This document shows positions 8,480 to 19,251 of a stretch of 64,000 nucleotides of DNA, piece after piece. Below the pieces are notes generated by a model. The model had not been told where the DNA came from, made no database searches, and worked only from the letters and a program-made list of their open reading frames with translations. The stretch comes from Ketobacter alkanivorans (GTDB taxonomy: Bacteria > Pseudomonadota > Gammaproteobacteria > Pseudomonadales > Ketobacteraceae). The stretch is from NCBI RefSeq assembly GCF_002863865.1, contig NZ_CP022684.1:1443501-1507500 (forward strand), given 5' to 3'. The translations under genes and the position numbers were made by a program. Position 1 is the first letter of the stretch. Every line of letters starts with the position of its first letter.

Positions 8480-9475
8480 CTAAGCGGCCTTTTTCAGCTG
8501 AGGCTCATCTGGCAAGCGGTCAAACAGCTCCTTAAGAGACTGTACCGGCTGCCCCAGCTTCTCACCATCATCAATAAAATGTTTCAGCATCATCCGAGTT
8601 TGCGGAGCCGTTTTAACAAACTGGAATTTCACATAAGATTCCGCATCCATCGGCGACAGAAAGCGCATGACTGGCAACGCCATTTTCACCCAAAACAGAC
8701 TGAACAACCGCTCAGTCCAGTTCAAACGACGGCCAAATTTTGCGGCCACAATAGCCAGCGCCTCTCGGGCAGCTCCCACCGCCAAATCCAGCGAATTACT
8801 GATGCGAAGTTTATTGAAAGACCAATTCTCCATTTCCAGCAATGCCACCAATGGAATCATCATTGCAGAACGATCCGCATAGATCCGGGAGGCATCTTGC
8901 TCTACTTTGACATTGAAACGGCCAGAGGACATCGCACTCATGACGCCGGGCAAACGATGCTCGTTACCTGAAAATTCCGCAGGCATCATCGGTAACACCA
9001 GATAGGCGACGCCGTTTTTAGTTGCGTCAGGGTGGTAATCAGGCAGATCCGGCAACGGGGTCTGATAGCTGATAAAATTCACAATGCCACAGACCACCTG
9101 CTCCTTGGGGAAGATACTGTAAACGTAATCGCGGTCATCCAGATCCGGTTGCAACATCACCACGGTGGCATCACCGATAACATCTCGCAATTGCGCCAGC
9201 CATTCACCACGCAGATCTGCAGACGACACCGTCAGCCAAACCTGATCCCAGCGCGTCTGTTTGAGGCCATCAAATTGAGTATACACACCATCGGCACTAA
9301 ACTGTTCCGCAGCACCCAAGCCACTGCGTCGACACCGGTAAAGCGTAAATCCTTTTTCGCATTCTTCTTTGTATTTTTCTTTTACGAAGTAAGAGACGGA
9401 AGCGCCACCACGCTGCAGGAAGTGACCATAAACCTGGCCTACGGCACCCGCGCCTACTATTAATGCTGTTACCAC
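8480..9475 (-). CDS. Ketopantoate-reductase-like (ApbA/PanE family) protein
   Basis: 331 aa from a GTG at 9475. GGAGGG sits 9 bases before this GTG and falls inside the longer frame that begins at the ATG at 9499, so the longer form is unlikely. The N-terminus TALIVGAGAVGQVYGHFL is a Rossmann dinucleotide-binding motif (GxGxxG) typical of ApbA/PanE. The middle and C-terminal domain (SNSLDLAVGAAREALAIVA and following helices) are helical as in 6-phosphogluconate-type dehydrogenases. It is more divergent than a true PanE and the signature lysine and glutamate of PanE are not clear, so the substrate is unknown. It is monocistronic between two converging terminators and a divergent neighbour. Confidence 0.75.
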   Translation of the reverse strand: MVTALIVGAGAVGQVYGHFLQRGGASVSYFVKEKYKEECEKGFTLYRCRRSGLGAAEQFSADGVYTQFDGLKQTRWDQVWLTVSSADLRGEWLAQLRDVIGDATVVMLQPDLDDRDYVYSIFPKEQVVCGIVNFISYQTPLPDLPDYHPDATKNGVAYLVLPMMPAEFSGNEHRLPGVMSAMSSGRFNVKVEQDASRIYADRSAMMIPLVALLEMENWSFNKLRISNSLDLAVGAAREALAIVAAKFGRRLNWTERLFSLFWVKMALPVMRFLSPMDAESYVKFQFVKTAPQTRMMLKHFIDDGEKLGQPVQSLKELFDRLPDEPQLKKAA

Positions 9476-9669
9476 GTTATATATCCCTCCGTTAGTCACA
9501 GACCATTCGATATAAACACAGGGAATGTAGGGTCACAAGGTATTGATTTGGGTTAATGCTGTAATTTTTATATCATGTTGTTCTAATAGGTTATTGTTGA
9601 AAACTGAAACTTATATCCATTCGCTATGCGCCCGCGCAAAGCCAACCCTAAGAGCATTAACTTACTGTT

Positions 9670-10110
9670 ATGGCAAAGAAAATCAAATTGAAAGAGCTAT
9701 CAGAGGCAGTCAACAAGTGTGATCGTTGCCATAAGTCGAAATGCTGCCAGTATGTCACCCAGAACATAGACAAACCCACCACCATGAAGGACTTTGATCT
9801 GCTGCTGTGGCAGATCTCCCACAAAAACATCCATATTTTCAAGGATGATGACGGCTGGTTCCTATTGGTATTAAGCCAATGCACCCATTTACAGAGTGAT
9901 GGGCGCTGCGGCATTTACGAAGTTCGACCACTGATTTGCCGTGATCACAGCAACGATTACTGCGAATACGATGTCAGCATCAAGGACGGTAGCGATTTGT
10001 ATTTCTCCGGCTACGATGACCTGAACACCTATTGCCGCAAACGCTTCAAAAGCTGGGATAAACGCTTCCAGAAGAAAAGCTGGAAAAAGAACGCCGCACC
10101 GATGGTGTAA
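9670..10110 (+). CDS. YkgJ-family cysteine-cluster protein
   Basis: 146 aa. Cysteines at positions 17, 20, 25, 26, 71, 80, 90, 98 and 122 follow the YkgJ/UPF0153 pattern (CDRCHKSKCC at 17-26, then CTHLQSDGRCGIYEVRPLIC at 71-90), presumed to bind zinc or an iron-sulfur cluster. The family is related to Fe-S oxidoreductases of unknown function. No signal peptide, so cytoplasmic. It stands alone between the divergent reductase-like gene and a terminator at 10154-10178. Confidence 0.85.
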   Translation: MAKKIKLKELSEAVNKCDRCHKSKCCQYVTQNIDKPTTMKDFDLLLWQISHKNIHIFKDDDGWFLLVLSQCTHLQSDGRCGIYEVRPLICRDHSNDYCEYDVSIKDGSDLYFSGYDDLNTYCRKRFKSWDKRFQKKSWKKNAAPMV

Positions 10111-10153
10111 CAGAACCGGGGCATACACCGGGCATATCAATGACAGACAAACA

Positions 10154-10178
10154 AAAAAGGGCCTCAAAGGCCCTTTTT
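10154..10178. terminator. Bidirectional terminator, ykgJ-like / gspD
   Basis: A 10-bp perfect inverted repeat, AAAAAGGGCC (10154-10163) and GGCCCTTTTT (10169-10178), with a 5-base loop. It has T-rich ends in both directions, so it can end the plus-strand cysteine-cluster gene and the minus-strand gspNCD transcript. Confidence 0.9.
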
Positions 10179-10206
10179 GTTTGTTGCTGAACTCCGCACC
10201 TGCGCT

Positions 10207-12273
10207 TTACTCTTCTGCAGCCGCCGCAGATTCCTCTCCATTAACACCGAAACGAAGGCCGTTTTTAAGAACATCACGCCCATCTTCAGGGAACGCAGAT
10301 CGAGGCGTCTCCCGCTCGATGTTCCCATATTGATCAATACGCAAACTCAGGTTACGCATCTGATTGTATTTCTCCTGACTCGCTTCATTAGCTGCTTGGT
10401 CATTCCGAATGATGGTCGGCTGCAGGAACAGCAGCAAATTACGCTTCACGATTTTCTGGCCTGTCGCTCTGAACAACGCCCCCAACAAGGGAATATCACC
10501 CAACAGTGGCACCTTGTTGACGACCTCTTCCATATCATCGCGCACCAAACCACCCGTCACAATGATTTCACCGTCGTTGGCCAAAATCACGGATTTCACA
10601 GAGCGCTTCTGAGTTGAGATGTCGGCAGCACCGGTGATAGTTTCATTACTGACATTGGAAACCTCCTGCACCAACTGCAAACGCACGACATTACCGTCAT
10701 TAATCTGCGGGGTGACCCGCAATGTCAAACCAACATCCTGACGCTCGATGGTTTGGAACGGGTTATCGTTATTACTGCTCAGGCTGGTGCCGGTAATAAA
10801 GGGCACGTTCTCACCCACAATGATTTCCGCTTCCTCGTTATCGAGGGTCATAATACTTGGGGTAGACAGCAGGTTGGTGTTGGAATTGGATTCCACCGCC
10901 TGAATCACAATGCCCATTTTTGTGCTGCCATTCTGATTGGCACCACCGGCCAGCAAACCTGAAAACGAAGTACTGGTATCAGAACTGTCACCACTACCAC
11001 CATCAATCAACCCAGCGATAGAGGAGAGAGACAATTGGCCAGGCACCGCAAGGCTGGTTCCGCCGACACCTTTTTCCGGGTTGCCATACCCCCACTGCAC
11101 ACCCAGCGCCTCGCTGGCAGTGCCCGCCACTTCAACAAAAGCAGCCTCGATCAATACCTGCGCTCTGCGCACATCCAATTGATCCACGATATTGCGAATC
11201 TCAGCCAGATCGGCTGGCGCTGCACGAACAATCAGGGCGTTCAAAGTCTCATCGGCCTGAATCGTAATATCACTGGCGTTTGCAACAGGAGCAGAAGACG
11301 CCAATGTGGCTGCAGCCTTGCCCGAAGATCGACCAGAAGACTTACCACCCCCTGTAGCCGACTGCCCCGACACCAAAGCACTCAATATCTCCGCTACCTT
11401 TTCTGCCTCAGCATGGCGCAGATAAATCACCTGAGTCGAACCGCTGTTTTCAACGGGTCGATCCAAGTCCACCAACAAGGCTTTCACCCTGGCACGAGCA
11501 GACTTTTCACCACGCAGAATCAAGCGATTGGTGCGCTCCTCGGCCACAACACGGACTCGAACATTGCCGCTGCTGCGAGACGATTTTTTGCTGCTACCGG
11601 TTTCAACGGGCGTAAGCTGCTCGAGGGTTTTAACCACATCACCCACCCACGCATATTTCAGTTGAACCACTTCGACTTCTTCACTTTCAGCGCTGTCGAT
11701 ACGCTTTATGATCTCGATAATACGGGCAATATTATTAGCATGATCGCTGATGATCAGCGCGTTGGCAGAACTCACCGCCGCCAGGTGGCCATACTGTGGC
11801 ACCATCGGACGCAAAATCGGCACCAGCTCTGTGGCATTGGTATTTTCAACCGGAATCACGCGGGTCACCATCTTCTCGTTACCAAGGCCGGAGCCGCCCA
11901 ATGGCAGATCTTCCTGCTTGGCACCTTGTGTTGGCACAATTTTAACCACACTACCGGTTTTTACCGACGCGTAACCATGAATCCTCAGCACACTCTGGAA
12001 CATGTCAAAGATGTCGCTGGAAGACATTTCAGTATTGGATACAACCGTGACCTCACCCTTAACCCGCGGGTCAACGATAAAGCTGTAGCCGGTAATATCC
12101 GACACCTGCTCAATGAAGGTGCGGATGTCCGCTTTCTTCATATTGATCTTCCATGCGCCCTCTTTGTCTGTTGCTGCCCACGCAACAAGAGGCATCATCA
12201 ATACCAAGCTCAACGCTACCATTGCCCGCGTCATTTTCATCTTGATCTCGCTTCCGACCCACCGCTTATTCAT
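10207..12273 (-). CDS. gspD: Type II secretion outer-membrane secretin GspD
   Basis: 688 aa from the ATG at 12273. The frame opens further upstream but only within gspC. A signal peptide (MKMTRAMVALSLVLMMPLVAWA, in two parts about the second Met) is followed by the N0 domain (INMKKADIRTFIEQVSDITG), the N1-N3 ring-building repeats with VIPVENTNATELVPILRP and VIYLRHAEAEKVAEILSAL, a Gly/Ser/Ala linker, and the secretin barrel (about residues 400-620) with VPFITGT and VPLLGDIPLLGALF. GspD forms the multimeric outer-membrane gate for folded exoproteins. It lies 28 bp after gspC. An alternative start is the ATG at 12240. Confidence 0.95.
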   Translation of the reverse strand: MNKRWVGSEIKMKMTRAMVALSLVLMMPLVAWAATDKEGAWKINMKKADIRTFIEQVSDITGYSFIVDPRVKGEVTVVSNTEMSSSDIFDMFQSVLRIHGYASVKTGSVVKIVPTQGAKQEDLPLGGSGLGNEKMVTRVIPVENTNATELVPILRPMVPQYGHLAAVSSANALIISDHANNIARIIEIIKRIDSAESEEVEVVQLKYAWVGDVVKTLEQLTPVETGSSKKSSRSSGNVRVRVVAEERTNRLILRGEKSARARVKALLVDLDRPVENSGSTQVIYLRHAEAEKVAEILSALVSGQSATGGGKSSGRSSGKAAATLASSAPVANASDITIQADETLNALIVRAAPADLAEIRNIVDQLDVRRAQVLIEAAFVEVAGTASEALGVQWGYGNPEKGVGGTSLAVPGQLSLSSIAGLIDGGSGDSSDTSTSFSGLLAGGANQNGSTKMGIVIQAVESNSNTNLLSTPSIMTLDNEEAEIIVGENVPFITGTSLSSNNDNPFQTIERQDVGLTLRVTPQINDGNVVRLQLVQEVSNVSNETITGAADISTQKRSVKSVILANDGEIIVTGGLVRDDMEEVVNKVPLLGDIPLLGALFRATGQKIVKRNLLLFLQPTIIRNDQAANEASQEKYNQMRNLSLRIDQYGNIERETPRSAFPEDGRDVLKNGLRFGVNGEESAAAAEE

Positions 12274-12301
12274 ATTCGATTGTCCAAACACTTCGTGTTG
12301 C

Positions 12302-13264
12302 TTACAGCCCCGGAAGGGCGTACTCAGAATCAAATTGACGACCATTGCGTTCCATGGAAACACGCACAGTCCCATCCTGCATCACTTGTTCTATGAGCGT
12401 TACATCCTGGGAAGGGTCACCAACGTTTCGACCATTCACCGCCAAGATAATATCACCAGGCTTTGCACCCACCGCAGCCAGCATCGGGTTGGGGTTCTCC
12501 GCAACGCGATAACCGCGCCCGTTATTGGATGCCAAGCCGAATTGGCTGAGCAGCTCACCCGGATCCTGCGCAATCTGATCGCGAAGTGTGCTGACCATCT
12601 GTTCTGCCATGGCAGACTGAGCCTGCTTGGTTATACCTGCACGATCGCCACCAAAACCGGGGCGCGAATTGGGCGCACGACCACTGGTGGACGACGTTCT
12701 GGAGCTGCGACTGGTGCGACTGCGGCTGCTACTGGAATCGCCGCTTGACCTAGTCAGCCCGCCTTTACTGTTCTCGGGGAAATACAATGCTTCCAACTGA
12801 CCATTTCGATTCAACAGCACTCGATCCTGAAACACGGCGGCCAACGTCACATTACCGGGCACCTTGTCACCGACGTGGTACAGCTCGCTGTCTTTGCGGG
12901 ATTCGGCGATCATAGCCGTAGATCGCTCTTCAACCGGCGCAACAAACACCGCTTGCAGTTCCAGGCTCAAACGCGTTTTAGGGGCATCCACATCTTTAGG
13001 TTGATCGTTCTTAACGACTTTCTGGCCTTCACGACCAAACAACGACCACATGGAAATAGCTGAGGTATCGACTTTATCCTGACGCCCCATTGGCTGACCG
13101 ATCTGGCTCTGCTGGCCATACAGCAATGGTGGTGCGCCGACGGAAGTGTCCACAAAGAGATAGGCGAGCTTCACCAGCACGAAGGCTGTTGCAATCACCA
13201 GGATCACACAGGCAGTGCTGTTGGCTCTTTTCACCCAAGGATTTAATTGGGTATCCGCTGTCAA
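12302..13264 (-). CDS. gspC: Type II secretion inner-membrane coupler GspC
   Basis: 320 aa. Start is a TTG at 13264 with AGGAGA 6-7 bases upstream. One transmembrane helix (about 15-38: TACVILVIATAFVLVKLAYLF) precedes a periplasmic HR domain (about 75-160, LSLELQAVFVAPVEERSTAMI), which contacts the GspD N0 domain. After a Ser/Arg-rich linker (about 178-205) comes a C-terminal PDZ domain (about 230-320, with PGDIILAVNGRNV), implicated in substrate recognition. It couples the inner-membrane platform to the secretin. The Ser/Arg linker is unusually basic. gspE-M are not in the window. Confidence 0.92.
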   Translation of the reverse strand: MTADTQLNPWVKRANSTACVILVIATAFVLVKLAYLFVDTSVGAPPLLYGQQSQIGQPMGRQDKVDTSAISMWSLFGREGQKVVKNDQPKDVDAPKTRLSLELQAVFVAPVEERSTAMIAESRKDSELYHVGDKVPGNVTLAAVFQDRVLLNRNGQLEALYFPENSKGGLTRSSGDSSSSRSRTSRSSRTSSTSGRAPNSRPGFGGDRAGITKQAQSAMAEQMVSTLRDQIAQDPGELLSQFGLASNNGRGYRVAENPNPMLAAVGAKPGDIILAVNGRNVGDPSQDVTLIEQVMQDGTVRVSMERNGRQFDSEYALPGL

Positions 13265-13389
13265 AATCGTCTCCTGACGTTCAGGGTGCTTATTCTTGTT
13301 ATATGAACCTCACTTTACCTTAAGGTTCAACGCTTGCGAATAAGACCGTACTCTTTAATAACAGATTAGCATTCAATACTTACAATGCC

Positions 13390-14139
13390 TTAAAAGGGTA
13401 AAGGCTGCTGCATATTGGCCAGCACTTTATTATCATCCCCACCAGGGCTCATGCCTGCCAAACTCAAGACCCTCTGCAATACTTTTAAGCTGCCCAGGCC
13501 CTTTTCTGGCAAAAGGCCCAGCTCACCCAGCAGCTGATTACCACGAGCTTCTGTTACGGTCAGATAAAGGTTGCCCTCTTCTTCACGAACTTGCCCGTTT
13601 ACTGGAGGAAAATCAATAGGATTGCGGGAACCGCGCCCCGGAGCAGTCACCGAACCACCACTCCAGCTAATCATACCTTCTGCGGTCGTGATGGTGGTTC
13701 CGGACAGGTTTATATTGACCTCATCGACCTTGAGCACGCCGGAGGCTGAAATACCGAATTCCCTGAGGGACTGATCCAGCATGGAAGCCTGTACGTCACC
13801 ATTTAGGTGCGTGATGCCTTTGCCCCACAAACCCCAATGGCCACCACCGGTGATCTGAAAAGCATTACCTTCAAGGTGCAATCCAACCGCCAATTCTCCC
13901 AACAGCAGGCGATAGCCTTTGAGCCGCCAATCCAACACCACAGGCCCTTGCAACACGGGGGTTCGCACATTGGCCAACGCATATCCGTTCCAAACCGTGC
14001 CGCCAACCCGTTCCACCTGCAACGGAGAACCTTGGAGCGATCCGGATACGGCATTCCACAGAAGACTGGCGGGCAACAGTGCGATAGCAAAAACAATGCA
14101 GGAAAGCACGCCTACAAGAATCAGATTGCGTATTTTCAT
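13390..14139 (-). CDS. gspN: Type II secretion protein GspN
   Basis: 249 aa. An N-terminal membrane anchor (residues 5-28) precedes a periplasmic domain with the GspN hallmarks VERVGGTVWNGYA (around 43-55) and LDWRLKGYRLLLGEL. GspN is an accessory bitopic type II secretion component present in only some systems; its exact job is not settled. First gene of the gspN-gspC-gspD group, separated by 125 bp from gspC. The same three-gene arrangement, split from the rest of the gsp genes, occurs in Acinetobacter-like gammaproteobacteria. Confidence 0.88.
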   Translation of the reverse strand: MKIRNLILVGVLSCIVFAIALLPASLLWNAVSGSLQGSPLQVERVGGTVWNGYALANVRTPVLQGPVVLDWRLKGYRLLLGELAVGLHLEGNAFQITGGGHWGLWGKGITHLNGDVQASMLDQSLREFGISASGVLKVDEVNINLSGTTITTAEGMISWSGGSVTAPGRGSRNPIDFPPVNGQVREEEGNLYLTVTEARGNQLLGELGLLPEKGLGSLKVLQRVLSLAGMSPGGDDNKVLANMQQPLPF

Positions 14140-14261
14140 GGCTCGGGACGGAAGGGAGTCCCTCTCCTTAACTTCTAGCTTATTCTTATTAGTTTACGCC
14201 AAGAGGCCAGCTTAACATACTTTGTTAACCCGGCCCCATTGCCAGAGAGGACATAATTTAC

Positions 14262-14750
14262 TTAGAACGGGATATCGTCTTCAAAATCTGAACCCGCAGG
14301 TGACGGGCTGGGAGCACTGCTGCTGGCCGCAGGTGCAGGGGCTGAGCCCCGCGCTTCAGGCATCTGGTCATAACCGGAAAATCCATCATCCGAGCCACCG
14401 CCAGCACCACCACGAGAATCCAGCATTTGCATTTCAGACGCCACGATTTCCGTGGTGTAACGATCCGAGCCGCTCTGATCCTGCCATTTACGGGTGCGCA
14501 GGGCACCTTCGATATACACTTTGGTGCCCTTTTTTAGATATTCGCCAGCAATCTCAGCCAAGCGATTGAAAAACACCACCCGATGCCATTCCGTGCGCTC
14601 CTGCATCTGGCCTGAATTCTTGTCTTTCCAGGTTTCACTGGTGGCAATTGAAATGTTAGTCACAGCACCGCCACTGGGCAGATACCGAGTTTCAGGCTCC
14701 TGCCCCAGATTGCCCACCAAAATTACCTTGTTCACTCCGCGTTGTGCCAT
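14262..14750 (-). CDS. ssb: Single-stranded DNA-binding protein
   Basis: 162 aa. The N-terminal OB fold (about 1-110: [16 protein letters not shown], then [21 protein letters not shown]) binds single-stranded DNA as a tetramer. A flexible Gly/Ala/Ser/Pro linker leads to the acidic tip DFEDDIPF, which recruits replication and repair partners. Downstream of the MFS gene by 35 bp. No LexA-type CTGT-N8-ACAG box is visible upstream. Confidence 0.97.
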   Translation of the reverse strand: MAQRGVNKVILVGNLGQEPETRYLPSGGAVTNISIATSETWKDKNSGQMQERTEWHRVVFFNRLAEIAGEYLKKGTKVYIEGALRTRKWQDQSGSDRYTTEIVASEMQMLDSRGGAGGGSDDGFSGYDQMPEARGSAPAPAASSSAPSPSPAGSDFEDDIPF

Positions 14751-14785
14751 GAGAATCTCCCGTTATAGCAATGCTTATTCTGTAT

Positions 14786-16165
14786 TCAGGCCGGTTCGGC
14801 CTGACTTTGTAATGTCGGTTGAGACAATCGCATCAATTGTTCTCTATCCAGACGCGCGTTGTCCACCTTTAAATAGGCGGCCCGATCTTCCTCAATCACC
14901 ACGGCCTCCTCAACCCCAACGACCGTCATCAAGCGTGATGCCCAAACACCAGAGTCCAGATCGCCTTCCCCGGACAATGGCAAAGTCACACTTTGCAGGT
15001 AGGGTGGCTGCTTCATACCCAGCGCAAACAACAGCCAAACCGCTGCCATGCCACTGGCCATCAGATAGACAGCGCCATCGCCATAATGACCCATCAACCA
15101 TCCGCCACCGGCCCCTCCTACAAACGCGCCCAGGAACTGACAGGAAGAGTACACCCCCATCGACGTGCCCTTAAAGCCAGGAGCCGCCAGTTTGCTGACC
15201 AGAGAAGGCAATAACGCCTCCAGCAGATTAAACCCCCAGAAAAACACAAACAAACCCGCCGCAATGGACCAGACACTGTCATGCCACTGACTGAGAGAAA
15301 ACAGCGATAACACCAGCAACACGATGGCCACCAGAAAGACCTGCTTAATTTTGCGGGCTTTCTCTGCCACGATCATCATCGGTAACATTAAGACAAACGA
15401 CAGGAAAAGAATGGGCAAATAAACCACCCAATGCTGCTCCTTCGCAATGGCAGCATTATTGAGCAACCAACCCGGCAGCACCACAAAAGACGCCGTCAAC
15501 ATCATGTGCAGCACGAATACGCCCAGATCCAGGCGCAACAAATCAGCATCCTTCAATACATCCGAGAACTGCGCCATCACAGGCCGCGTATCCCGATACA
15601 CCCGCCGCATATCCGGTGAAGGCACAACCCACAACGTCAAGGCTATCCCCAGCCCCGCCAACACGGCAGTAAAGATAAACAGGCCTTCCAGCTGGAACCA
15701 ACCCGACAGGACAGGCCCCACCACCAGCGCCAGCGCAAACGACATACCGATACTGGCACCCACCATGGCCATGGCCTTGGCTCGTTGATCATCCCTGGTT
15801 AAATCCGTCAGCAGGGCCATGATGGCACTGGCTATGGCACCGGCACCCTGCAAGGCACGCCCGGCAATAACCCCATATATAGAATCTGCCTCGGCCGCCA
15901 CCAGGCTGCCGACCAAAAACACCAGCAAGCCCATGACAATCACAGGCTTACGCCCAATGCGATCGGACAACAAGCCAAACGGGACCTGCAACATGGCCTG
16001 GGTCAGCCCATAGGCTCCGATGGCCAAGCCGATCAAGCCAGGTGTAGCGCCAACCAAACTTTCGCCATAGAGCGCAAATACCGGCAAGATCATGAACAAT
16101 CCCAGCATTCTCATTGCAAACAGGCTAGCGAGGGACCAAGTGGCCCTAATTTCAAAGGAATTCAT
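14786..16165 (-). CDS. MFS transporter with C-terminal YAM-like domain (YajR type)
   Basis: 459 aa from the ATG at 16165; an in-frame TTG at 16180 is less likely. Twelve predicted membrane helices include the MFS A-motif GLLSDRIGRKPVI between helices 2 and 3 (about residues 63-76). About 65 residues after the last helix (GVWASRLMTVVGVEEAVVIEE...) resemble the ferredoxin-like YAM domain of E. coli YajR. Drug:proton antiporter-like, substrate unknown. It lies between ssb and divergent uvrA, an order kept in Pseudomonas and relatives. Confidence 0.88.
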   Translation of the reverse strand: MNSFEIRATWSLASLFAMRMLGLFMILPVFALYGESLVGATPGLIGLAIGAYGLTQAMLQVPFGLLSDRIGRKPVIVMGLLVFLVGSLVAAEADSIYGVIAGRALQGAGAIASAIMALLTDLTRDDQRAKAMAMVGASIGMSFALALVVGPVLSGWFQLEGLFIFTAVLAGLGIALTLWVVPSPDMRRVYRDTRPVMAQFSDVLKDADLLRLDLGVFVLHMMLTASFVVLPGWLLNNAAIAKEQHWVVYLPILFLSFVLMLPMMIVAEKARKIKQVFLVAIVLLVLSLFSLSQWHDSVWSIAAGLFVFFWGFNLLEALLPSLVSKLAAPGFKGTSMGVYSSCQFLGAFVGGAGGGWLMGHYGDGAVYLMASGMAAVWLLFALGMKQPPYLQSVTLPLSGEGDLDSGVWASRLMTVVGVEEAVVIEEDRAAYLKVDNARLDREQLMRLSQPTLQSQAEPA

Positions 16166-16352
16166 AACAGCTTTATACAACCAAACAGGGCGATGATTCT
16201 ATCACCTATGGCCCAGCTCTCGTAGAGCCATGAACGACTATCCGTCCACTTATTCCTCATATTCAAACTTCAAGCTGAACAAGGCCCAATGCCGCTAGTG
16301 TGACCAACCCAATATCTCTATACTTGCGGGTTTATTTTGCAGGGGGTTACTG

Positions 16353-19181
16353 ATGGACACCATTCAAGTTCGCGGAGCACGTACGCACAACCTGAAAAAC
16401 ATCAACCTGGACATTCCCAGGGACAAGTTCATCGTAATTACCGGGCTGTCCGGTTCTGGCAAATCATCCCTGGCCTTCGACACCCTCTACGCCGAAGGCC
16501 AGCGCCGTTATGTGGAATCTCTATCCACCTATGCCCGCCAGTTCCTGTCTCTGATGGAGAAGCCCGATGTAGACCACATCGAAGGCCTCTCTCCTGCCAT
16601 CTCCATCGAGCAAAAAAGCACGTCACACAACCCGCGATCCACCGTGGGCACCATCACCGAGATCTACGATTACCTGCGTCTGCTCTACGCTCGGGTAGGC
16701 ACACCCCGCTGCCCGGATCACGATCTACCGCTGGAAGCCCAGACCATCAGTGAGATGGTCGACGAGGTCATGGCGCTGCCCGGCGACAAACGCTACATGC
16801 TGTTGGCACCCGTGATCCAGGATAAGAAAGGTGAACACCTGCACCTGTTTGAAGAATTAAGAGCAGACGGCTTCATCCGCGCCCGCATCGACGGCATCGT
16901 GGTAGACCTGGATCAGCTGCCCAAAATCGACAAGAAAAAGAAACACACCATTGAAGTGGTAGTGGATCGATTTAAAGTTAAAGAAGACATGGGGTTACGT
17001 CTGGCAGAATCGTTTGAAACCGCCATCAACCTCGCCGGCGGTACCGCCGTCGTCACCAATATGGATGACGAAAAAGAATCCCTGCTGTTTTCCTCCAAAT
17101 TTGCCTGCCCGGTCTGTAACTACAACCTGAGCGAACTGGAACCGCGGCTGTTCTCATTCAATAACCCGGCCGGAGCCTGCAGCACCTGTGACGGGCTCGG
17201 CGTCAACCAATTCTTCGACGAAGACGCCATCGTGGTATCCGCAGACCTCAGCCTGGCGGAAGGCGCTATCAAAGGCTGGGATCGCCGCAGCGTCTATTAC
17301 TTCCAAATGCTCAAATCCCTGGCGGAGCACATCGGCTTCGACATCGACAAACCGTTCGGAAAACTGACCAAAAAAGCCCGCAGCATCATATTACAAGGCA
17401 CCGGAAACGATCCTGTTCCATTCCGCTACCTGAACGATAGGGGCGATGTCATTACCCGCAACCACCCTTTCGAAGGCATCATTCCCAATATGGAGCGCCG
17501 CTACCGGGAAACAGAATCCGATGCCGTACGGGAAGAGCTGGCCAAATACCTCAGCATAGCGGACTGCCAAAGCTGTCACGGCTCCCGCCTGAACCGTGCC
17601 GCTCGCAACGTCTACATCGAATCCGTGCCGCTGCCTGAGGTGGTGAAATTGCCAGTAGGAGACGCCCTCACCCACTTCAAAGCGCTCAAACTAACAGGCA
17701 AAAAAGGCGAAATTGCCGAGAAAATACTCAAAGAAATCCGCGAGCGCCTGCAGTTTCTGGTAAATGTCGGCCTCGAATACCTCTCCCTCAACCGCAAAGC
17801 AGAAACCTTATCCGGTGGCGAAGCCCAACGAATTCGACTGGCTAGCCAAATCGGTGCCGGACTGGTAGGGGTTCTCTATATCCTCGACGAACCCTCCATA
17901 GGCCTGCACCAACGCGACAATGAGCGCTTACTGGCCACCCTCACGCGCCTGCGGGACATGGGTAATACCGTTATCGTGGTAGAGCACGACGAAGACGCCA
18001 TCCGCGCTGCAGACTTCATCATCGACATCGGCCCAGGTGCAGGCGTACACGGCGGCGAAGTGCTCCGCGCCGGCAGCCTCGAGCAAATCATGTCATGCCG
18101 CAAATCCATCACTGGCCAGTATCTGAAAGGCACCAAGGCCATCGAGATTCCTGCCCAGCGCACCAGCAATGACCCAGATCGCCAACTACAAATTCACGGC
18201 GCCCACGGCAACAACTTGCAGAACGTAAACCTAAGCCTGCCCGTGGGCCTGATGACCTGCGTAACCGGTGTATCCGGCTCAGGCAAATCCACACTGATTA
18301 ACGGCACTTTATTCCCACTGGCGGCCACACTACTGAATGGCGCAACCACTCTGAAACCGGCCCCTTACGGAGAATTCCACGGTATCGACCACTTCGACAA
18401 AGTAGTCGACATAGACCAAAGCCCAATCGGCCGAACCCCCCGATCAAACCCCGCAACCTATACAGGCCTGTTTACACCCATTCGCGAACTGTTTGCAGGC
18501 ACTCAGGAAGCGCGCTCACGAGGCTATACGCCGGGCCGTTTCAGTTTTAACGTCAAGGGTGGTCGCTGCGAAGCCTGTCAGGGCGATGGCGTCATTAAAG
18601 TAGAGATGCACTTTTTGCCTGACATGTACGTACCCTGCGATATCTGCAAGAGCAAACGCTACAACCGAGAGACCCTCGAGATTCGCTATAAAGGCAAAAA
18701 CATAAGCGAGCTACTGGATATGACAGTAGAAGACGGCCTGGAGTTCTTTGAAAACGTCCCGGTTATCGCGCGCAAACTGCAAACCCTGGTGGACGTCGGC
18801 CTGTCCTATATCCGCCTCGGACAATCAGCAACCACCCTTTCCGGTGGCGAAGCCCAGCGCATCAAACTGTCCAAGGAGCTTTCCAAACGGGACACGGGCA
18901 AAACACTTTATATACTTGACGAACCCACTACCGGCCTTCATTTCCACGACATACAACAATTGCTGACCGTACTGCATCGTCTGCGCGACAAAGGCAACAC
19001 CGTCGTCATCATCGAACACAACCTCGATGTGATTAAAACAGCAGATTGGATAGTGGATTTAGGGCCAGAGGGAGGCAGCGGTGGTGGTCAGATAATCGCC
19101 GAAGGAACACCGGAACAGGTAGCAAAACTAAAAAAATCCCACACCGGTCGCTTCCTCAAGCCGCTCCTGGAAAAAAAATAG
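16353..19181 (+). CDS. uvrA: Excinuclease ABC subunit A
   Basis: 942 aa, matching E. coli UvrA (940). UvrA dimers find bulky DNA lesions and load UvrB in nucleotide excision repair. Two ABC ATPase modules are visible: Walker [10 protein letters not shown] (31-39) and GVSGSGKST (about 639-647), signature LSGGEAQRI near 486 and again near 830. Zinc-binding CxxC pairs lie around 251-277 and in CEACQGDG...CDICK around 738-762. AGGGGG precedes the ATG by 8 bases. The 187 bp upstream, shared with the divergent MFS gene, show no recognisable LexA box, so SOS control is not supported by eye. Confidence 0.98.
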   Translation: MDTIQVRGARTHNLKNINLDIPRDKFIVITGLSGSGKSSLAFDTLYAEGQRRYVESLSTYARQFLSLMEKPDVDHIEGLSPAISIEQKSTSHNPRSTVGTITEIYDYLRLLYARVGTPRCPDHDLPLEAQTISEMVDEVMALPGDKRYMLLAPVIQDKKGEHLHLFEELRADGFIRARIDGIVVDLDQLPKIDKKKKHTIEVVVDRFKVKEDMGLRLAESFETAINLAGGTAVVTNMDDEKESLLFSSKFACPVCNYNLSELEPRLFSFNNPAGACSTCDGLGVNQFFDEDAIVVSADLSLAEGAIKGWDRRSVYYFQMLKSLAEHIGFDIDKPFGKLTKKARSIILQGTGNDPVPFRYLNDRGDVITRNHPFEGIIPNMERRYRETESDAVREELAKYLSIADCQSCHGSRLNRAARNVYIESVPLPEVVKLPVGDALTHFKALKLTGKKGEIAEKILKEIRERLQFLVNVGLEYLSLNRKAETLSGGEAQRIRLASQIGAGLVGVLYILDEPSIGLHQRDNERLLATLTRLRDMGNTVIVVEHDEDAIRAADFIIDIGPGAGVHGGEVLRAGSLEQIMSCRKSITGQYLKGTKAIEIPAQRTSNDPDRQLQIHGAHGNNLQNVNLSLPVGLMTCVTGVSGSGKSTLINGTLFPLAATLLNGATTLKPAPYGEFHGIDHFDKVVDIDQSPIGRTPRSNPATYTGLFTPIRELFAGTQEARSRGYTPGRFSFNVKGGRCEACQGDGVIKVEMHFLPDMYVPCDICKSKRYNRETLEIRYKGKNISELLDMTVEDGLEFFENVPVIARKLQTLVDVGLSYIRLGQSATTLSGGEAQRIKLSKELSKRDTGKTLYILDEPTTGLHFHDIQQLLTVLHRLRDKGNTVVIIEHNLDVIKTADWIVDLGPEGGSGGGQIIAEGTPEQVAKLKKSHTGRFLKPLLEKK

Positions 19182-19251
19182 CTGCGTTCACAACTCGTTC
19201 ACGCCAGACTCACGCAACGTTGACGCGCACCAGCGCATAGTCACTGCAAGC

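Noticed and set aside
11035..12396. 453-codon plus-strand ORF antisense to gspD
   Set aside because: Sequence is a reverse shadow of a clear secretin gene; no protein family character.
16181..16352. LexA box upstream of uvrA
   Set aside because: No CTGT-N8-ACAG or close variant seen in the divergent region.
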